Of a DNA stretch of 64,000 nt, positions 53,503-63,599 are shown piece by piece. The notes beneath the pieces are model-generated. The model did not search any database and was not told where the DNA came from. It saw nothing but the letters and a program-made list of their open reading frames with translations. How positions within the stretch are numbered: the first letter of the stretch is position 1; the number at the start of each line of letters is the position of its first letter. Made by a program: the position numbers and the translations under genes. The stretch comes from Sphingomonas aliaeris (lineage in GTDB: Bacteria > Pseudomonadota > Alphaproteobacteria > Sphingomonadales > Sphingomonadaceae): the NCBI RefSeq assembly GCF_016743815.1, contig NZ_CP061035.1:2482501-2546500 (forward strand), read 5' to 3'.

Positions 53503-54027
53503 ATGCCACAATATGAAATCGGCGGGAAACGCCCTGCCCTCGCGTCCGGCGCGTGGATCGCCCCCAGTGCGGACCTGATCGGCGATGTCCAATTGGCGGA
53601 GGATGCGAACGTCTGGTTCGGCGCTGTCCTGCGCGGCGACAATACCCCGATCCTGATCGGCGAACGCAGCAACGTGCAGGAAGGCGCGATGTGCCACAGC
53701 GATCCCGGTGCGCCGCTGACCGTCGGGGCGGATTGCACGATCGGGCATCACGCGATCCTTCACGGCTGCACGATCGGCGACCGCGTGCTGATCGGGATGG
53801 GCGCGATCATCCTCAACCGCGCGACGATCGGGGACGGCTGCATCGTCGGCGCAGGCGCGCTGGTGACGGAGGACAAGGTGTTCGAACCCAACAGCCTGAT
53901 CGTCGGCAGCCCGGCCCGCGCAGTCCGTCAACTCGACGAGACCGCGCAAGCCATGCTGCGCGCATCGGCCAGCCATTATGCCGAAAAGGCCCATGCCTGC
54001 GCCACCGGGCTCAAGCGCGTAGACTGA
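53503..54027 (+). CDS. Gamma-class carbonic anhydrase-like hexapeptide protein
   Basis: 174 residues, left-handed beta-helix built of hexapeptide repeats. APSADLIGDVQLAEDANVWF, GAVLRGDNTPILIGERSNVQ, MCHSDPGAPLTVGADCTIGH, HAILHGCTIGDRVLIGMGAI. Metal-binding His residues occur in CHSD and GHHAILHG, as in the YrdA/PaaY group. Forms a trimer; activity as a CO2 hydratase or CoA-thioesterase-like role is not determined. GGAGG is 9 bases before the ATG. Confidence 0.92.
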   Translation: MPQYEIGGKRPALASGAWIAPSADLIGDVQLAEDANVWFGAVLRGDNTPILIGERSNVQEGAMCHSDPGAPLTVGADCTIGHHAILHGCTIGDRVLIGMGAIILNRATIGDGCIVGAGALVTEDKVFEPNSLIVGSPARAVRQLDETAQAMLRASASHYAEKAHACATGLKRVD

Positions 54028-54051
54028 GCCCCCGAAGGAGCGGGCGGCCGG

Positions 54052-56637
54052 TCAGCCGCCCGCCTCCCAGGCTGTGACGGCCGGACGCAACCGCTCGGTC
54101 ACCTCGCGCCGCGCCGCCATGCCGGCGACGACGCGTGCAGCGCCGCCGCGGGCGTCCACCGGCAGGTTCTTCGCCGCGAACGCCGTGATCTTCGCCGGCA
54201 TCGCCGGATCGTTCGATCCCGCCCCCAGGCCCGGTACGTAGTTCGACCGTGCGCTCGCTTCCGTGAAGCTGTCGACCAGAGCGAAGTTCGCGACGGCGAA
54301 GTCGAACGCCATGTCCGGATGCTGCCCAGCGACAGCGCGCAGCAGGCTCGCCTTTTGCGGCGCGGTGATCCGGTCCGTCTTGATCAGGTCCAGCGCGCGC
54401 TTCGCCAGCGCGTCGTCCTTCGTGATCCCCAGCGCGCGGATATAGGCGTTGCGCCCGACCGGGTTCTTCTCGGCAAGCGCGATCTGCAACAACGCATCCC
54501 ATTCGGCCGGGCTGGCGTTCAACGCATAGGTCGTGATGATCGGGGTACGGATCGCCGGCGGAATCGCATTCGTATCGGTCCGCAATGCCGCGACATACGT
54601 CCGCGCCATGGCCATGATTTCCGCATCGCCCGTCGCACCCAGCGTGCCGATCAGCGTCTCACGCAAATTGCTGACTAGCGGCGACTCGCCCGCCTTGGCC
54701 CGGTATCCCACACGCTTCATCACCGGCGCCAGCAAGGCCGCATTCCGGCGTGCGAGCGTATCGCCCAGCGGCGTACCCTCGAATCGGTCGGCGATATGGC
54801 CGACCTGCCCGGCGACCATCGCCCATTCGATCGGATCCGCACCGACCTCGACCTTGTCGAGCAGCGCCAGATAGGCAGACAGGTCCTGATCGCCACTCAG
54901 CGCCAGTGCGAAATCGTCGCCCAGCGTGCCGAGCTGATCCCTCAGCGGCAGCCGCGTGAAATCGCGCACGATCGCCGCATGGCCCGCCGCGTCGTATCGT
55001 GCGCGCAGATAGCTGCCCTTGCCCTGGTTCAGCACGATCGTGCCGCAATCCTTCAACGTCACCACCGTCGGCGCAGCGCCGCGCACGGTCATATCGCTCT
55101 CCGCTTGCCCCAGCACGCCAAGGCGAAGCGGCACGCGCCACGTCAGCGGCTGCTTCGACGCGGCATCCAACCCGAAACGGCCCTGCGTCAGCGTCGCCTT
55201 GGTCATCCCCCCGCTGCACGTGGCTCCGGTCAGCGTGACCAGCGGAACGCCCGGTTGCAGCGTGAAATCATGCGCGATGTCAGCAACCCGCTTGCCCGCC
55301 GCCGCCGATAGCTCCGCCCACAATTGCTCCGTGACGGTGTTGCCGTATTTGTACTTCGCCATGTAGCGGCGGATGCCGTCGCGGAACACATCCGGCCCCA
55401 GCGTCGATTCCATCATGCCGATCACCGCCTGACCCTTTTGATAAGTGATGCCGTCGAACGCCTCGCCGATCTGGTCGACCGTCTTGATCGGACGGATGAT
55501 CGGGTGCGTCGCCGCGGTGGCATCGGCGGCCAGCGCCGCCTCCCGGTCGAACGACACCGCGGTCGCCGCGCCGTTCCAATTCGGGTTCAGATCGGTCGAG
55601 GCCTTGTTTTCCATCCACGACGCGAACCCCTCGTTCAGCCACAGATCGTCCCACCACGCCATCGTGACGAGATCGCCGAACCATTGGTGCGCCATCTCAT
55701 GCGCGACGACGGTGTAGATGCGCTGCCGGTTGCTCTCCGTCGCGCGTGCCGGATCGAACAGCAATTCGTTCTCAAAATAGAAGATGGCGCCCCAGTTCTC
55801 CATCGCGCCGAACGTCTGGCTGGATCCGGGGCCGGCGATCATGTCCATCTTGGGCAGCGGGTACGGGGTCCCGAAATAGTCGTTGTAATAGTCGAGCAGA
55901 CGCTTCGCCGCGCCAAGCGCATAGTCACCCTGCGCACCGACACCGCGACGGCTGATGATGCCGATCTCGGTCTTGCCCGCCATGACGGTGTGGCGCTCCA
56001 TGTCCCCCATGCCGAGGAACATCAGGTAGCTGGACATCTTCGGCGACACGTCGAAGCTGTACACTTGCGTGCCGTCCGCCTGTTTTGTCACGCTCGTCGC
56101 CGGCATGTTCGAAAAGGCGAGTTGCCCCGCCGGCGCCACCGCGCTCAGCTTGAACGTCGCCTTGAACGACGGCTCGTCCCAGATCGGCGCGAAACGGCGT
56201 GCGTCGGGCGCCTCGAACTGCGTCGCGAGCATCCGCGACGCGCTCCCGTCCTGATTCTTATAGTCGATCGCGAACAGCCCGAGCGGCGATTGGTTGATCT
56301 TGCCGCTCCACGCAAACCGCAGTTCGTGCACGCCCTTCGTCGCAGCCTTGGGCAGCGTCACCGTCAGTTGCTGCAATTCGGCGTCCTGCGCCACCGCGAC
56401 CTTTGCGCCGTCGAACGTCGCCGTCGTGATCGTCAGGTCCGCGGCGTTCAGCGTGATCGTCCGCGTCGCCTCGCGCACATCGACCGTGATCGCCTCGGTG
56501 CCCGCAAACGTCATCGCTTTCGCGTCCGGCGTGATCCGAATATCGTACGAAATCGGCGCGACATTGGTCGGAAGCTGACCCGCGGCAAAGGCAGGCGACG
56601 AAATACCAAGCAAAAGCAACGGGATGATACGTTTCAT
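54052..56637 (-). CDS. Exported M1-family aminopeptidase
   Basis: 861 residues. Signal peptide MKRIIPLLLLGISSPAFAAG; N-terminal saddle domain; substrate-recognition QTFGAMENWGAIFYFENELL; zinc site YTVVAHEMAHQWFGDLVTMA (HExxH near residue 313) with the third ligand in LWLNEGFASWMENKAS; C-terminal ERAP1-like helices. Trims N-terminal residues from periplasmic or extracellular peptides. ATG 56637 is preferred because the signal peptide begins there. Confidence 0.94.
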   Translation of the reverse strand: MKRIIPLLLLGISSPAFAAGQLPTNVAPISYDIRITPDAKAMTFAGTEAITVDVREATRTITLNAADLTITTATFDGAKVAVAQDAELQQLTVTLPKAATKGVHELRFAWSGKINQSPLGLFAIDYKNQDGSASRMLATQFEAPDARRFAPIWDEPSFKATFKLSAVAPAGQLAFSNMPATSVTKQADGTQVYSFDVSPKMSSYLMFLGMGDMERHTVMAGKTEIGIISRRGVGAQGDYALGAAKRLLDYYNDYFGTPYPLPKMDMIAGPGSSQTFGAMENWGAIFYFENELLFDPARATESNRQRIYTVVAHEMAHQWFGDLVTMAWWDDLWLNEGFASWMENKASTDLNPNWNGAATAVSFDREAALAADATAATHPIIRPIKTVDQIGEAFDGITYQKGQAVIGMMESTLGPDVFRDGIRRYMAKYKYGNTVTEQLWAELSAAAGKRVADIAHDFTLQPGVPLVTLTGATCSGGMTKATLTQGRFGLDAASKQPLTWRVPLRLGVLGQAESDMTVRGAAPTVVTLKDCGTIVLNQGKGSYLRARYDAAGHAAIVRDFTRLPLRDQLGTLGDDFALALSGDQDLSAYLALLDKVEVGADPIEWAMVAGQVGHIADRFEGTPLGDTLARRNAALLAPVMKRVGYRAKAGESPLVSNLRETLIGTLGATGDAEIMAMARTYVAALRTDTNAIPPAIRTPIITTYALNASPAEWDALLQIALAEKNPVGRNAYIRALGITKDDALAKRALDLIKTDRITAPQKASLLRAVAGQHPDMAFDFAVANFALVDSFTEASARSNYVPGLGAGSNDPAMPAKITAFAAKNLPVDARGGAARVVAGMAARREVTERLRPAVTAWEAGG

Positions 56638-56752
56638 GGGGATGTGCGACCTTATGACCTTTATCACGGCCGCACTAATCGGATGCCGCCGCTTGGCAAG
56701 CCCCGCCTGACCATCCGCACGCGACGCGCTGGACAGTCATTTCAGTTGCGCT

Positions 56753-57724
56753 ATGAAACGTACTCATGAGCCTTCCCCCATCCTGCAACGCCTGCGCTTG
56801 CCCATCATCGGGTCGCCGCTGTTCATCATCTCCGGCCCGGATCTGGTCATCGCCCAGTGCAAGGCGGGAATCGTCGGGTCCTTCCCGGCATTGAACGCGC
56901 GGCCTCAGGCGCAGCTCGACGAATGGCTCCACCGCATCACCGAGGAATTGTCCGCGTGGAACCGCGACAATCCCGATCGCCCCGCCGCCCCGTTCGCGGT
57001 CAACCAGATCGTCCACAAATCGAACGAACGGCTCGAGGCCGATCTCGCGACCTGCGCCAAGTGGCAGGTGCCGATCGTCATCACCTCATTGGGCGCGCGT
57101 GAGGATCTGAACACGACCGTCCACGGCTGGGGCGGCATCACGCTGCATGACATCATCGACGACCGCTTCGCGCGCAAGGCGATCGAAAAGGGCGCGGATG
57201 GCCTGATCGCGGTCGCGGCCGGCGCGGGTGGCCATGCCGGACGCCTGTCGCCCTTCGCGCTGATCCAGGAAATTCGCCAGTGGTTCGACGGTCCGCTCGC
57301 TTTGTCCGGCTCGATCGCGACCGGCGACGCGGTGCTCGCCGCGCAGGCGATGGGTGCGGATCTCGGCTATATCGGCTCACCCTTCATCGCGACCGAGGAA
57401 GCCAATGCCGATCCCGCGTACAAGGACGGCATCGTCGCGGGCAAGGCGTCGGATATCATCTATTCCAACCTCTTCACCGGGGTGCACGGCAATTACCTGC
57501 GCGGATCGATCCAGGCGGCGGGCATGGATCCGGACAATCTGCCAGAGGGCGATCTGAAGACGATGGATTTCGGCACCGGCAACGGATCGAAGCCCAAGGC
57601 GTGGAAGGACATCTGGGGTTCAGGCCAGGGCATCGGCGCGGTCACCGCGGTCGAATCCGTCGCCGTCCGCGTCGATCGAATGGAACGCGAATACAAGGCC
57701 GCCCGCGCTCGTCTGGGGCTGTAG
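56753..57724 (+). CDS. Nitronate monooxygenase (2-nitropropane dioxygenase family)
   Basis: 323 residues, FMN TIM barrel. LPIIGSPLFIISGPDLVIAQ and CKAGIVGSFPALNARPQAQL at the N-terminus, GADGLIAVAAGAGGHAGRLS (FMN and catalytic His region), LSGSIATGDAVLAAQAMGAD and GYIGSPFIAT. Oxidises nitronates to carbonyls and nitrite, protecting from propionate-3-nitronate; the native substrate is not certain. Divergent from the aminopeptidase. Confidence 0.9.
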   Translation: MKRTHEPSPILQRLRLPIIGSPLFIISGPDLVIAQCKAGIVGSFPALNARPQAQLDEWLHRITEELSAWNRDNPDRPAAPFAVNQIVHKSNERLEADLATCAKWQVPIVITSLGAREDLNTTVHGWGGITLHDIIDDRFARKAIEKGADGLIAVAAGAGGHAGRLSPFALIQEIRQWFDGPLALSGSIATGDAVLAAQAMGADLGYIGSPFIATEEANADPAYKDGIVAGKASDIIYSNLFTGVHGNYLRGSIQAAGMDPDNLPEGDLKTMDFGTGNGSKPKAWKDIWGSGQGIGAVTAVESVAVRVDRMEREYKAARARLGL

Positions 57725-57734
57725 ACCTCCGCAT

Positions 57735-57810
57735 CCCGTTCGTTTCGAGCGTAGTCGAGAAACCGATCGCCACAAGCAGACCGGCTTGTCGATTACGCCG
57801 ACACGAAAGG
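57735..57810. repeat. Palindromic intergenic repeat, family B (copy 2)
   Basis: CCCGTTCGTTTCGAGCGTAG (57735) is identical over its left arm to the copy at 4358; the right arm (CTTGTCGATTACGCC...CACGAAAGG) is degenerate. It separates the convergent nitronate monooxygenase and DUF1465 genes. Confidence 0.7.
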
Positions 57811-57845
57811 CCGGATAAAAAGCCGCCCGCCCTGGATCGCGGAAA

Positions 57846-58316
57846 CTAGAACGAACTCGCCAGCCGCGCGTGCATCGATTGCACCGGTGACATAAGCGCG
57901 CCTGACGGCCCCTCGTCCGCCTGAGAATCGTCCAGCCGCGCCACTCGGCGATACAGTTCCGCACTCGCAGTGATCAACGCGCGCGCCTGGGTCGGCATGG
58001 ACGATACCGCATGTGCCTCGCTTACCGGTGCGGGCCCAAGTCGCCGTGATGGATCCAGCGCATCCGCCGCGCGCAACTCCCCCGCATCCACCGCTCGCTG
58101 CGTCAGCAACCAAGCGATGATGTGCATCAGCCGCGTCGTCACCTTCAACGACTCGCATGAGAACGATACGCGCGCCATCGGGTCCAGCGCCTCGCGCTCC
58201 AGCCGCCCGGCCTCGTCGAAATAGCTGCGCGCTTCGTCGGCCAGCACCATCGCATCGACATAGAGCGTGTCGATCAGCCGGCGATGCATTCTCGGTTCGG
58301 GAGGAATTCGGCTCAT
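57846..58316 (-). CDS. DUF1465 family protein
   Basis: 156 residues, helical, no signal peptide. LIDTLYVDAMVLADEARSYF, SCESLKVTTRLMHIIAWLLT, GELRAADALDPSRRLGPAPV and LYRRVARLDDSQ match DUF1465, a conserved family in alphaproteobacteria of unclear function. ATG 58316 is used; the GTG immediately before is also possible. Confidence 0.85.
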   Translation of the reverse strand: MSRIPPEPRMHRRLIDTLYVDAMVLADEARSYFDEAGRLEREALDPMARVSFSCESLKVTTRLMHIIAWLLTQRAVDAGELRAADALDPSRRLGPAPVSEAHAVSSMPTQARALITASAELYRRVARLDDSQADEGPSGALMSPVQSMHARLASSF

Positions 58317-58432
58317 CACCGCCAGAGTGCCACAGTCATGTCACCGGTGACATAGCCGCAGTGCTGTTTTTGTAAGAAATTACGTGCCAAAGCGGATCAC
58401 TTCGGATCCCTCGCCCCGCCGCACGCATCGGC

Positions 58433-58630
58433 TCAGGCAATGATATCCGGGATCAAATGGTCCCCCAGCATGCTGATTTCGTCGCGTAATCGCAATTTGC
58501 GCTTCTTCAATCGGGCAAGTTGCAGCTGGTCGGTCGATCCGGACTCGATCAGCGCCATGATCGCCGAATCCAGGTCGCGATGTTCCGTACGCAGCACGTC
58601 GAGCCGCTTGGCAATCTGCGTTTCTTCCAT
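58433..58630 (-). CDS. DUF465 (YdcH-like) small protein 1
   Basis: 65 residues predicted to form a helical hairpin: KRLDVLRTEHRDLDSAIMAL and ARLKKRKLRLRDEISML, the DUF465 pattern (H-x-x-L-D, then L-K-K-x-K-L-x-L-K-D). No function is known for this family. A second, divergent family member follows at 58816. Confidence 0.85.
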   Translation of the reverse strand: MEETQIAKRLDVLRTEHRDLDSAIMALIESGSTDQLQLARLKKRKLRLRDEISMLGDHLIPDIIA

Positions 58631-58815
58631 GCGACCTCCCCCTCACCCCGATGCCGTAACGACCCTAGCAAAGTCGGACCACCCATGTGAGCGGAAAACG
58701 TTTTGGCGCAGAAATCGTGTCGACCTGTCGAAAGCGGGCAAAATCGATGAAGACAAATTGATCTATGCGTGTTTCTATATGTCCCCCGCCCAAGAACTGA
58801 AGGAGGATTGCTTCC

Positions 58816-58971
58816 ATGCAGACCGCACATTTCTCAGCACTTGAAGCCAAGCACGCCGGCCTCGATCGCAAGATCGCCGCCGAATCGCAGCGCCCCATGC
58901 CCGATGCAACGACGATTGCAGCGCTTAAAAAGCAGAAACTGCGCATCAAGGAAGAAATGACCGCGCAATAG
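58816..58971 (+). CDS. DUF465 (YdcH-like) small protein 2
   Basis: 51 residues: FSALEAKHAGLDRKIAAESQ followed by IAALKKQKLRIKEEMTAQ, the same H-x-x-L-D and L-K-K-x-K-L-x-I-K-E pattern as the neighbour at 58433. A strong AGGAGG (58801-58806) stands 9 bases before the ATG. The two DUF465 genes are divergent and only about 185 bases apart. Confidence 0.85.
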   Translation: MQTAHFSALEAKHAGLDRKIAAESQRPMPDATTIAALKKQKLRIKEEMTAQ

Positions 58972-59018
58972 CGGCTGACCCTCAGCCTCGCGCCTGGCAT
59001 CTGCCCGGCGCGGGGCCT

Positions 59019-59438
59019 TCAGCGCAGGATCACCGGTCCCGAAAATTTTTGCGACCGTGCTGCACCACTGGTTGGTTTGCGCGCGGCCTTTGGGTCGACC
59101 TTGCGGTCGAATGACACGCCTATACGGCCCGCCGCGACCCAGGCGATGCTACCCTTGATCCAGCCGATCCCCCGGACGTCCAGTTCGACCGGTGTGCCAA
59201 GAGCGATCGGCTCCGCATATTCCGCCATCAAGCCGCCGGTCGACAAGTTGCGGACCCGCACGTGCCGGCCCGTCGGCAAACCGACCTCGCGAAACTCCGC
59301 CATCAGGAAGAAGCTGTCCCGCGACGTATCTCGTGCGCTGGCGTTGTCCTGCGCAGCCACGTCGTCGCCGGAAAATTCTTGAAACCCGTCCATCAGATCG
59401 TCCGCAACGCCTCCGCTAGCTTGATCCGGGTTAGCCAC
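59019..59438 (-). CDS. PilZ-domain protein
   Basis: About 139 residues. An acidic N-terminal tail, then a PilZ barrel: RDSFFLMAEFREVGLPTGRH, VRVRNLSTGGLMAEYAEPIA (N-x-S-x-x-G motif), LDVRGIGWIKGSIAWVAAGR and IGVSFDRKVDPKAARKP. The NLSTGG loop is intact; the basic RxxxR cyclic-di-GMP motif is not clearly canonical, so ligand binding is uncertain. GTG 59438 has AAGG upstream; a TTG one codon earlier and an internal ATG (59393) are alternatives. Confidence 0.85.
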   Translation of the reverse strand: MANPDQASGGVADDLMDGFQEFSGDDVAAQDNASARDTSRDSFFLMAEFREVGLPTGRHVRVRNLSTGGLMAEYAEPIALGTPVELDVRGIGWIKGSIAWVAAGRIGVSFDRKVDPKAARKPTSGAARSQKFSGPVILR

Positions 59439-59456
59439 CAAACCTTACCGAAAGTC

Positions 59457-59612
59457 TTATTGGATCGGCTCGTCCAAGCGGCATTCGCCATCGGTCGGGG
59501 CAGAACAAGCCACGTCGCCGTCGAGGTGATAGGACCAGGACCGGAAACGCGTTCCGATCATCCGGGATGGCCCGCCGGGCGATCGTACCACGCGAGCATC
59601 GATGAAGAACAT
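59457..59612 (-). CDS. Possible small hypothetical protein
   Basis: A 51-codon frame (MFFIDARVVRSPGGPSRMIG at the start) preceding the PilZ gene on the same strand, with GGAG about 10 bases before ATG 59612. No domain recognised and composition is not distinctive; it could be chance. Otherwise the 59442-59703 gap is empty. Confidence 0.2.
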   Translation of the reverse strand: MFFIDARVVRSPGGPSRMIGTRFRSWSYHLDGDVACSAPTDGECRLDEPIQ

Positions 59613-59703
59613 GGCGGTTCGCTCCGCCACACCATTTTGCAAACGGTTTTGTAACGACGATAGGTGGCCGGAATTGATGATCCGGCCAAGACGTCGATTT
59701 GGC

Positions 59704-60162
59704 TCAGTCCTCGCGCGAAACCTTCTCGTTGCGCTCGTGCTTTTCCTGCGCCTCTACGGTCATCGTCGCGATCGGGCGTGCTTCCAGCCGGGCCAAGCTG
59801 ATCGGCTCGCCGGTCACTTCGCAATATCCGTATTCGCCATCGTCGATCCGGCGCATCGCCGCCTCGATCTTGGAGATCAGCTTGCGCTGGCGGTCGCGCG
59901 TGCGCAGTTCGATCGACCAGTCCGTCTCGCTCGACGCTCGATCGGTCAGATCCGCCTCGCGCAGCGAATCGACCTGCAATTGCGATAGCGTCCCCGCCGC
60001 TTCTTTCAGGATCGCGTCTTTCCACGCCTGAAGCTTCGCGCGGAAATATTCCTGCTGCTTCGGGTTCATGAACTCTTCGTCGGCACTGGGCCGATAGTTC
60101 GCGTCATTGGCTGGAGCCAATGGTTTTCCGGAGTCGTCCAATCGATTCAAGACCGTCGCCAT
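59704..60162 (-). CDS. dksA: DksA-type RNA polymerase-binding transcription factor
   Basis: 152 residues. Binds the secondary channel of RNA polymerase and, with ppGpp, adjusts stringent control. Coiled-coil region EYFRAKLQAWKDAILKEAAG through DLTDRASSETDWSIELRTRD with the acidic tip (Asp residues), then RRIDDGEYGYCEVTGEPISL and RPIATMTVEAQEKHERN. Only one Cys remains of the four-Cys zinc finger, a variant usual in this class of bacteria, so the fold probably does not need zinc. Confidence 0.93.
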   Translation of the reverse strand: MATVLNRLDDSGKPLAPANDANYRPSADEEFMNPKQQEYFRAKLQAWKDAILKEAAGTLSQLQVDSLREADLTDRASSETDWSIELRTRDRQRKLISKIEAAMRRIDDGEYGYCEVTGEPISLARLEARPIATMTVEAQEKHERNEKVSRED

Positions 60163-60408
60163 CCCAACTCTCCCCGTGGCCGTCCGACGCTTGTTGCGCC
60201 CGTATCGTCCATGCTGACCTCACCCCTGATGGCGCGCCTATACAAGCGCCCGAAGCACTCCACAAGCAATCCGGTGTGATCATGCCGCGTATCCCGGCGC
60301 CCTCCCCGTTTGCTCGTCACACGGACAAAACGCGGCGATCTGCGCGGACGCGCAAATATCTACCAGGGAACAAACGAACTGATCTTCCGACAATGCCGAC
60401 CCGGCTAA

Positions 60409-60437
60409 TTGTTCCCTAATGGCACGTTAACTATAGA
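60409..60437 (+). promoter_or_regulatory. Predicted promoter of the Ser-rich surface protein gene
   Basis: TTGTTC (60409-60414), 17-base spacer, TATAGA (60432-60437). The start of transcription near 60444 would leave a 150-base leader containing the short ORF at 60483. Confidence 0.5.
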
Positions 60438-60482
60438 CTTATCGACGCGGCGAGAAATAGCCGCCGGGTTTAGGAGGATAAC

Positions 60483-60533
60483 TTGGTTAACACGGTTGAA
60501 CTTAATGATTTGTTGGGCCCTTTGAATGAATAG
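60483..60533 (+). CDS. Possible 16-codon leader peptide
   Basis: AGGAGG (60472-60477) lies 5 bases before TTG 60483, which opens a frame encoding VNTVELNDLLGPLNE after the initiator and closing at TAG 60531. The Shine-Dalgarno is stronger than that of the following large gene. Very short; may be chance. Confidence 0.25.
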   Translation: MVNTVELNDLLGPLNE

Positions 60534-60594
60534 CAGCCTATCAGCTGCGGCTGAACGAACCTGACGGCAACGTCGGCAATAAGAGAGTGATATC

Positions 60595-61631
60595 ATGTCG
60601 GTGCGGATGGCTTTGGGCAAATTGTGCGCATGCACCTGCGGCGGCGCATTGATCGGCGGCGGCGCGGTCCACGTGGCGGAAAAGCCGAGGCCGCGGCCGG
60701 CCTATCAGAAGGTACTGCCCAAACGCCACGTACGTCCCGTTGCGCCTACCAGGGTTGCTGCTGCGCCGACCGGCTACCGGCCCCGCCGAGTCGTTTCGAA
60801 CCCGCAAGGGGCCTGCCCCCGCCCGTGGTCACGCTGGCGAGCCAGGAGGGGCCGATTCCCCTGCCCCCGCAGACGCCCTTTGGTGGGTCGGGCGGCGGAT
60901 CCGGCGGCGGCAATGGTGGCCTTGCCGTCATCGGCGGCAGCGGTGGATTCGGCAGTGGCGGCTTTTTCGGCGGCGGTTTCTCCGGCGGCGGTGGCAGCGG
61001 CAGTGGAAGCTCCGGCGGCGGAAGCGGGATCATAATCTCCTCGACCAGCAGTTCCAGCACCAGCAGCGGCGGGTCCACATCGTCAGGCAACGGCGGGTCG
61101 TCGGGCAACAGCAGCACCGGCGGTGCGGAAAGTTCCAGCACATCATCGTCCGCCGGCGGCGGCTCCAGCGGCAACGTTTCGTCGTCGTCCAGCGGCAACG
61201 GCTCTTCGTCCGGTTCGTCGTCGTCGAGCGGGAACGTCTCATCCTCCTCAGCGTCCAGCGGATCGTCGTCCAATTCCTCGGGGTCGAGCGGGGATGTCAC
61301 GTCCTCCGCCTCGGGCTCCTCGACCGGTGGTTCGACCAGCACGTCGTCCGCGAGCTCTTCGAACGGAAGCAGCACGTCCAGCAGCAGCTACGGTTCGAGC
61401 AGTCAGGGTTGGGGCAGCAGTGGCGGCTGGAGTTCGACCGGCGGCTGGAGCAGCAATGGCGGCAACGGTTCCACTGGCGGCAGCACCGGCTCCAGCAGTG
61501 GCAGCACCGGCTCTACGGGCGGGCCCCCGGCCCCCGTTCCCGCGCCGCCGATGGTCCTGCTGTTCGGCGCGGCGGCGGCGGCGCTCGTCGCCCGCAAACG
61601 CTTCGCCAAAAAGGCCGCAGCGGCGGCTTGA
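60595..61631 (+). CDS. Ser/Gly-rich surface protein with C-terminal PEP-CTERM-like anchor (one apparent frameshift)
   Basis: About 345 residues after adding one C to the run at 60781-60784, which joins GKLCACTCGGALIGGGAVHV and KRHVRPVAPTRVAAAPTGYR to PSRFEPARGLPPPVVTLASQ. Then comes a ~210-residue stretch almost entirely Ser and Gly with some Thr and Asn, ending with the anchor PAPVPAPPMVLLFGAAAAAL and a basic tail ARKRFAKKAA. That tripartite tail (Pro-rich motif, hydrophobic helix, Arg/Lys) is exosortase-like. The Ser-rich body may be glycosylated. No homologue recognised. Confidence 0.7.
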
Positions 61632-61639
61632 TCGAACCG

Positions 61640-61668
61640 AAAAGGGCTCCCGTCACGGGAGCCCTTTT
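61640..61668. terminator. Bidirectional Rho-independent terminator
   Basis: GGGCTCCC (61644-61651) pairs with GGGAGCCC (61656-61663) across a short loop, flanked by AAAA on one side and TTTT on the other. It serves the Ser-rich gene on the plus strand and the convergent host-attachment gene on the minus strand. Confidence 0.9.
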
Positions 61669-61671
61669 AAA

Positions 61672-62181
61672 TCAGGCGGCGATCAGCGCCTTCTCGATCT
61701 GATCGACCGGATGCCCGGTCAGATCCTTGTCGATCTCGGCCGTCAGCCGGCTGCTGACTTCCTTGTGATAATGTTTGCGCAGCTCGCCCAGCGTCTTGGG
61801 CGGCGCGATGATGATCAGCGATCCGAACTCGTTCTTCAACGCGCGCTGCTTCAGCATCTCCGCGGTTTCGGCGGCGAACCGGTCTTCCTCCTGCTGGTGA
61901 TAGTCCGTCTCACCCATCGATCCGCGCGACTCCGCAAATTGCGCACCGCCGCCGGATGCGTGATTGCTTCCGCCCTGCGCCGCTGCCGGGGCCTGCGATC
62001 CGCTCTGCGTCGATCGCGCACCGCCGGCCGCGTCGGTCTTCTGGTCGCGATCCGCCGGGTTCACATGCTCCTGCGCATGCTCGACTTTCAGGTTGGGATA
62101 TTCCGCATCGCCTTCGTTGCGGAAGAACAGCGCCTTGCGACCATCGGCGACCAGGACGAACGCGTTATGAGGGACTTGCAT
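61672..62181 (-). CDS. Host-attachment family protein
   Basis: 169 residues. NAFVLVADGRKALFFRNEGD at the N-terminus, a disordered Ala/Gly/Ser linker, then EDRFAAETAEMLKQRALKNE and LIIIAPPKTLGELRKHYHKE match the family called protein required for attachment to host cells, which has an eRF1/Pelota-like core. Cytosolic role unclear despite the name. ATG 62181 chosen for the conserved N-terminus; divergent from serS. Confidence 0.85.
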   Translation of the reverse strand: MQVPHNAFVLVADGRKALFFRNEGDAEYPNLKVEHAQEHVNPADRDQKTDAAGGARSTQSGSQAPAAAQGGSNHASGGGAQFAESRGSMGETDYHQQEEDRFAAETAEMLKQRALKNEFGSLIIIAPPKTLGELRKHYHKEVSSRLTAEIDKDLTGHPVDQIEKALIAA

Positions 62182-62319
62182 GCTCTGTTCCTTCTCTGTG
62201 ATAGCTGCCCGTGCAACGCGCCGCCCCCCGTGACGGTTGCGCGGGGCGCGCGGGCGGCGGTTGCGCCGCCACGCGGGCACCGGTTGCACAGCCGCGCACG
62301 CGACGGCATAGCGCAGGCC

Positions 62320-63598
<1,279 letters not shown>

Positions 63599-63599
<1 letters not shown>

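Larger units (their letters stand above)
60163..60594. other. 432-base intergenic region with promoter and short ORF
   Basis: Between divergent dksA and the Ser-rich gene. It includes a good sigma70-type promoter (60409-60437) and a possible 16-codon ORF (60483-60533). It is clearly less GC-rich than the flanking genes from about 60350. No larger ORF, tRNA or repeat was seen. Confidence 0.6.

Noticed and set aside
61030..61510. Dense AGC/TCG/GGC repetition as a non-coding satellite
   Set aside because: It stays open in one frame encoding Ser/Gly with an anchor at the end, so it is coding low complexity.
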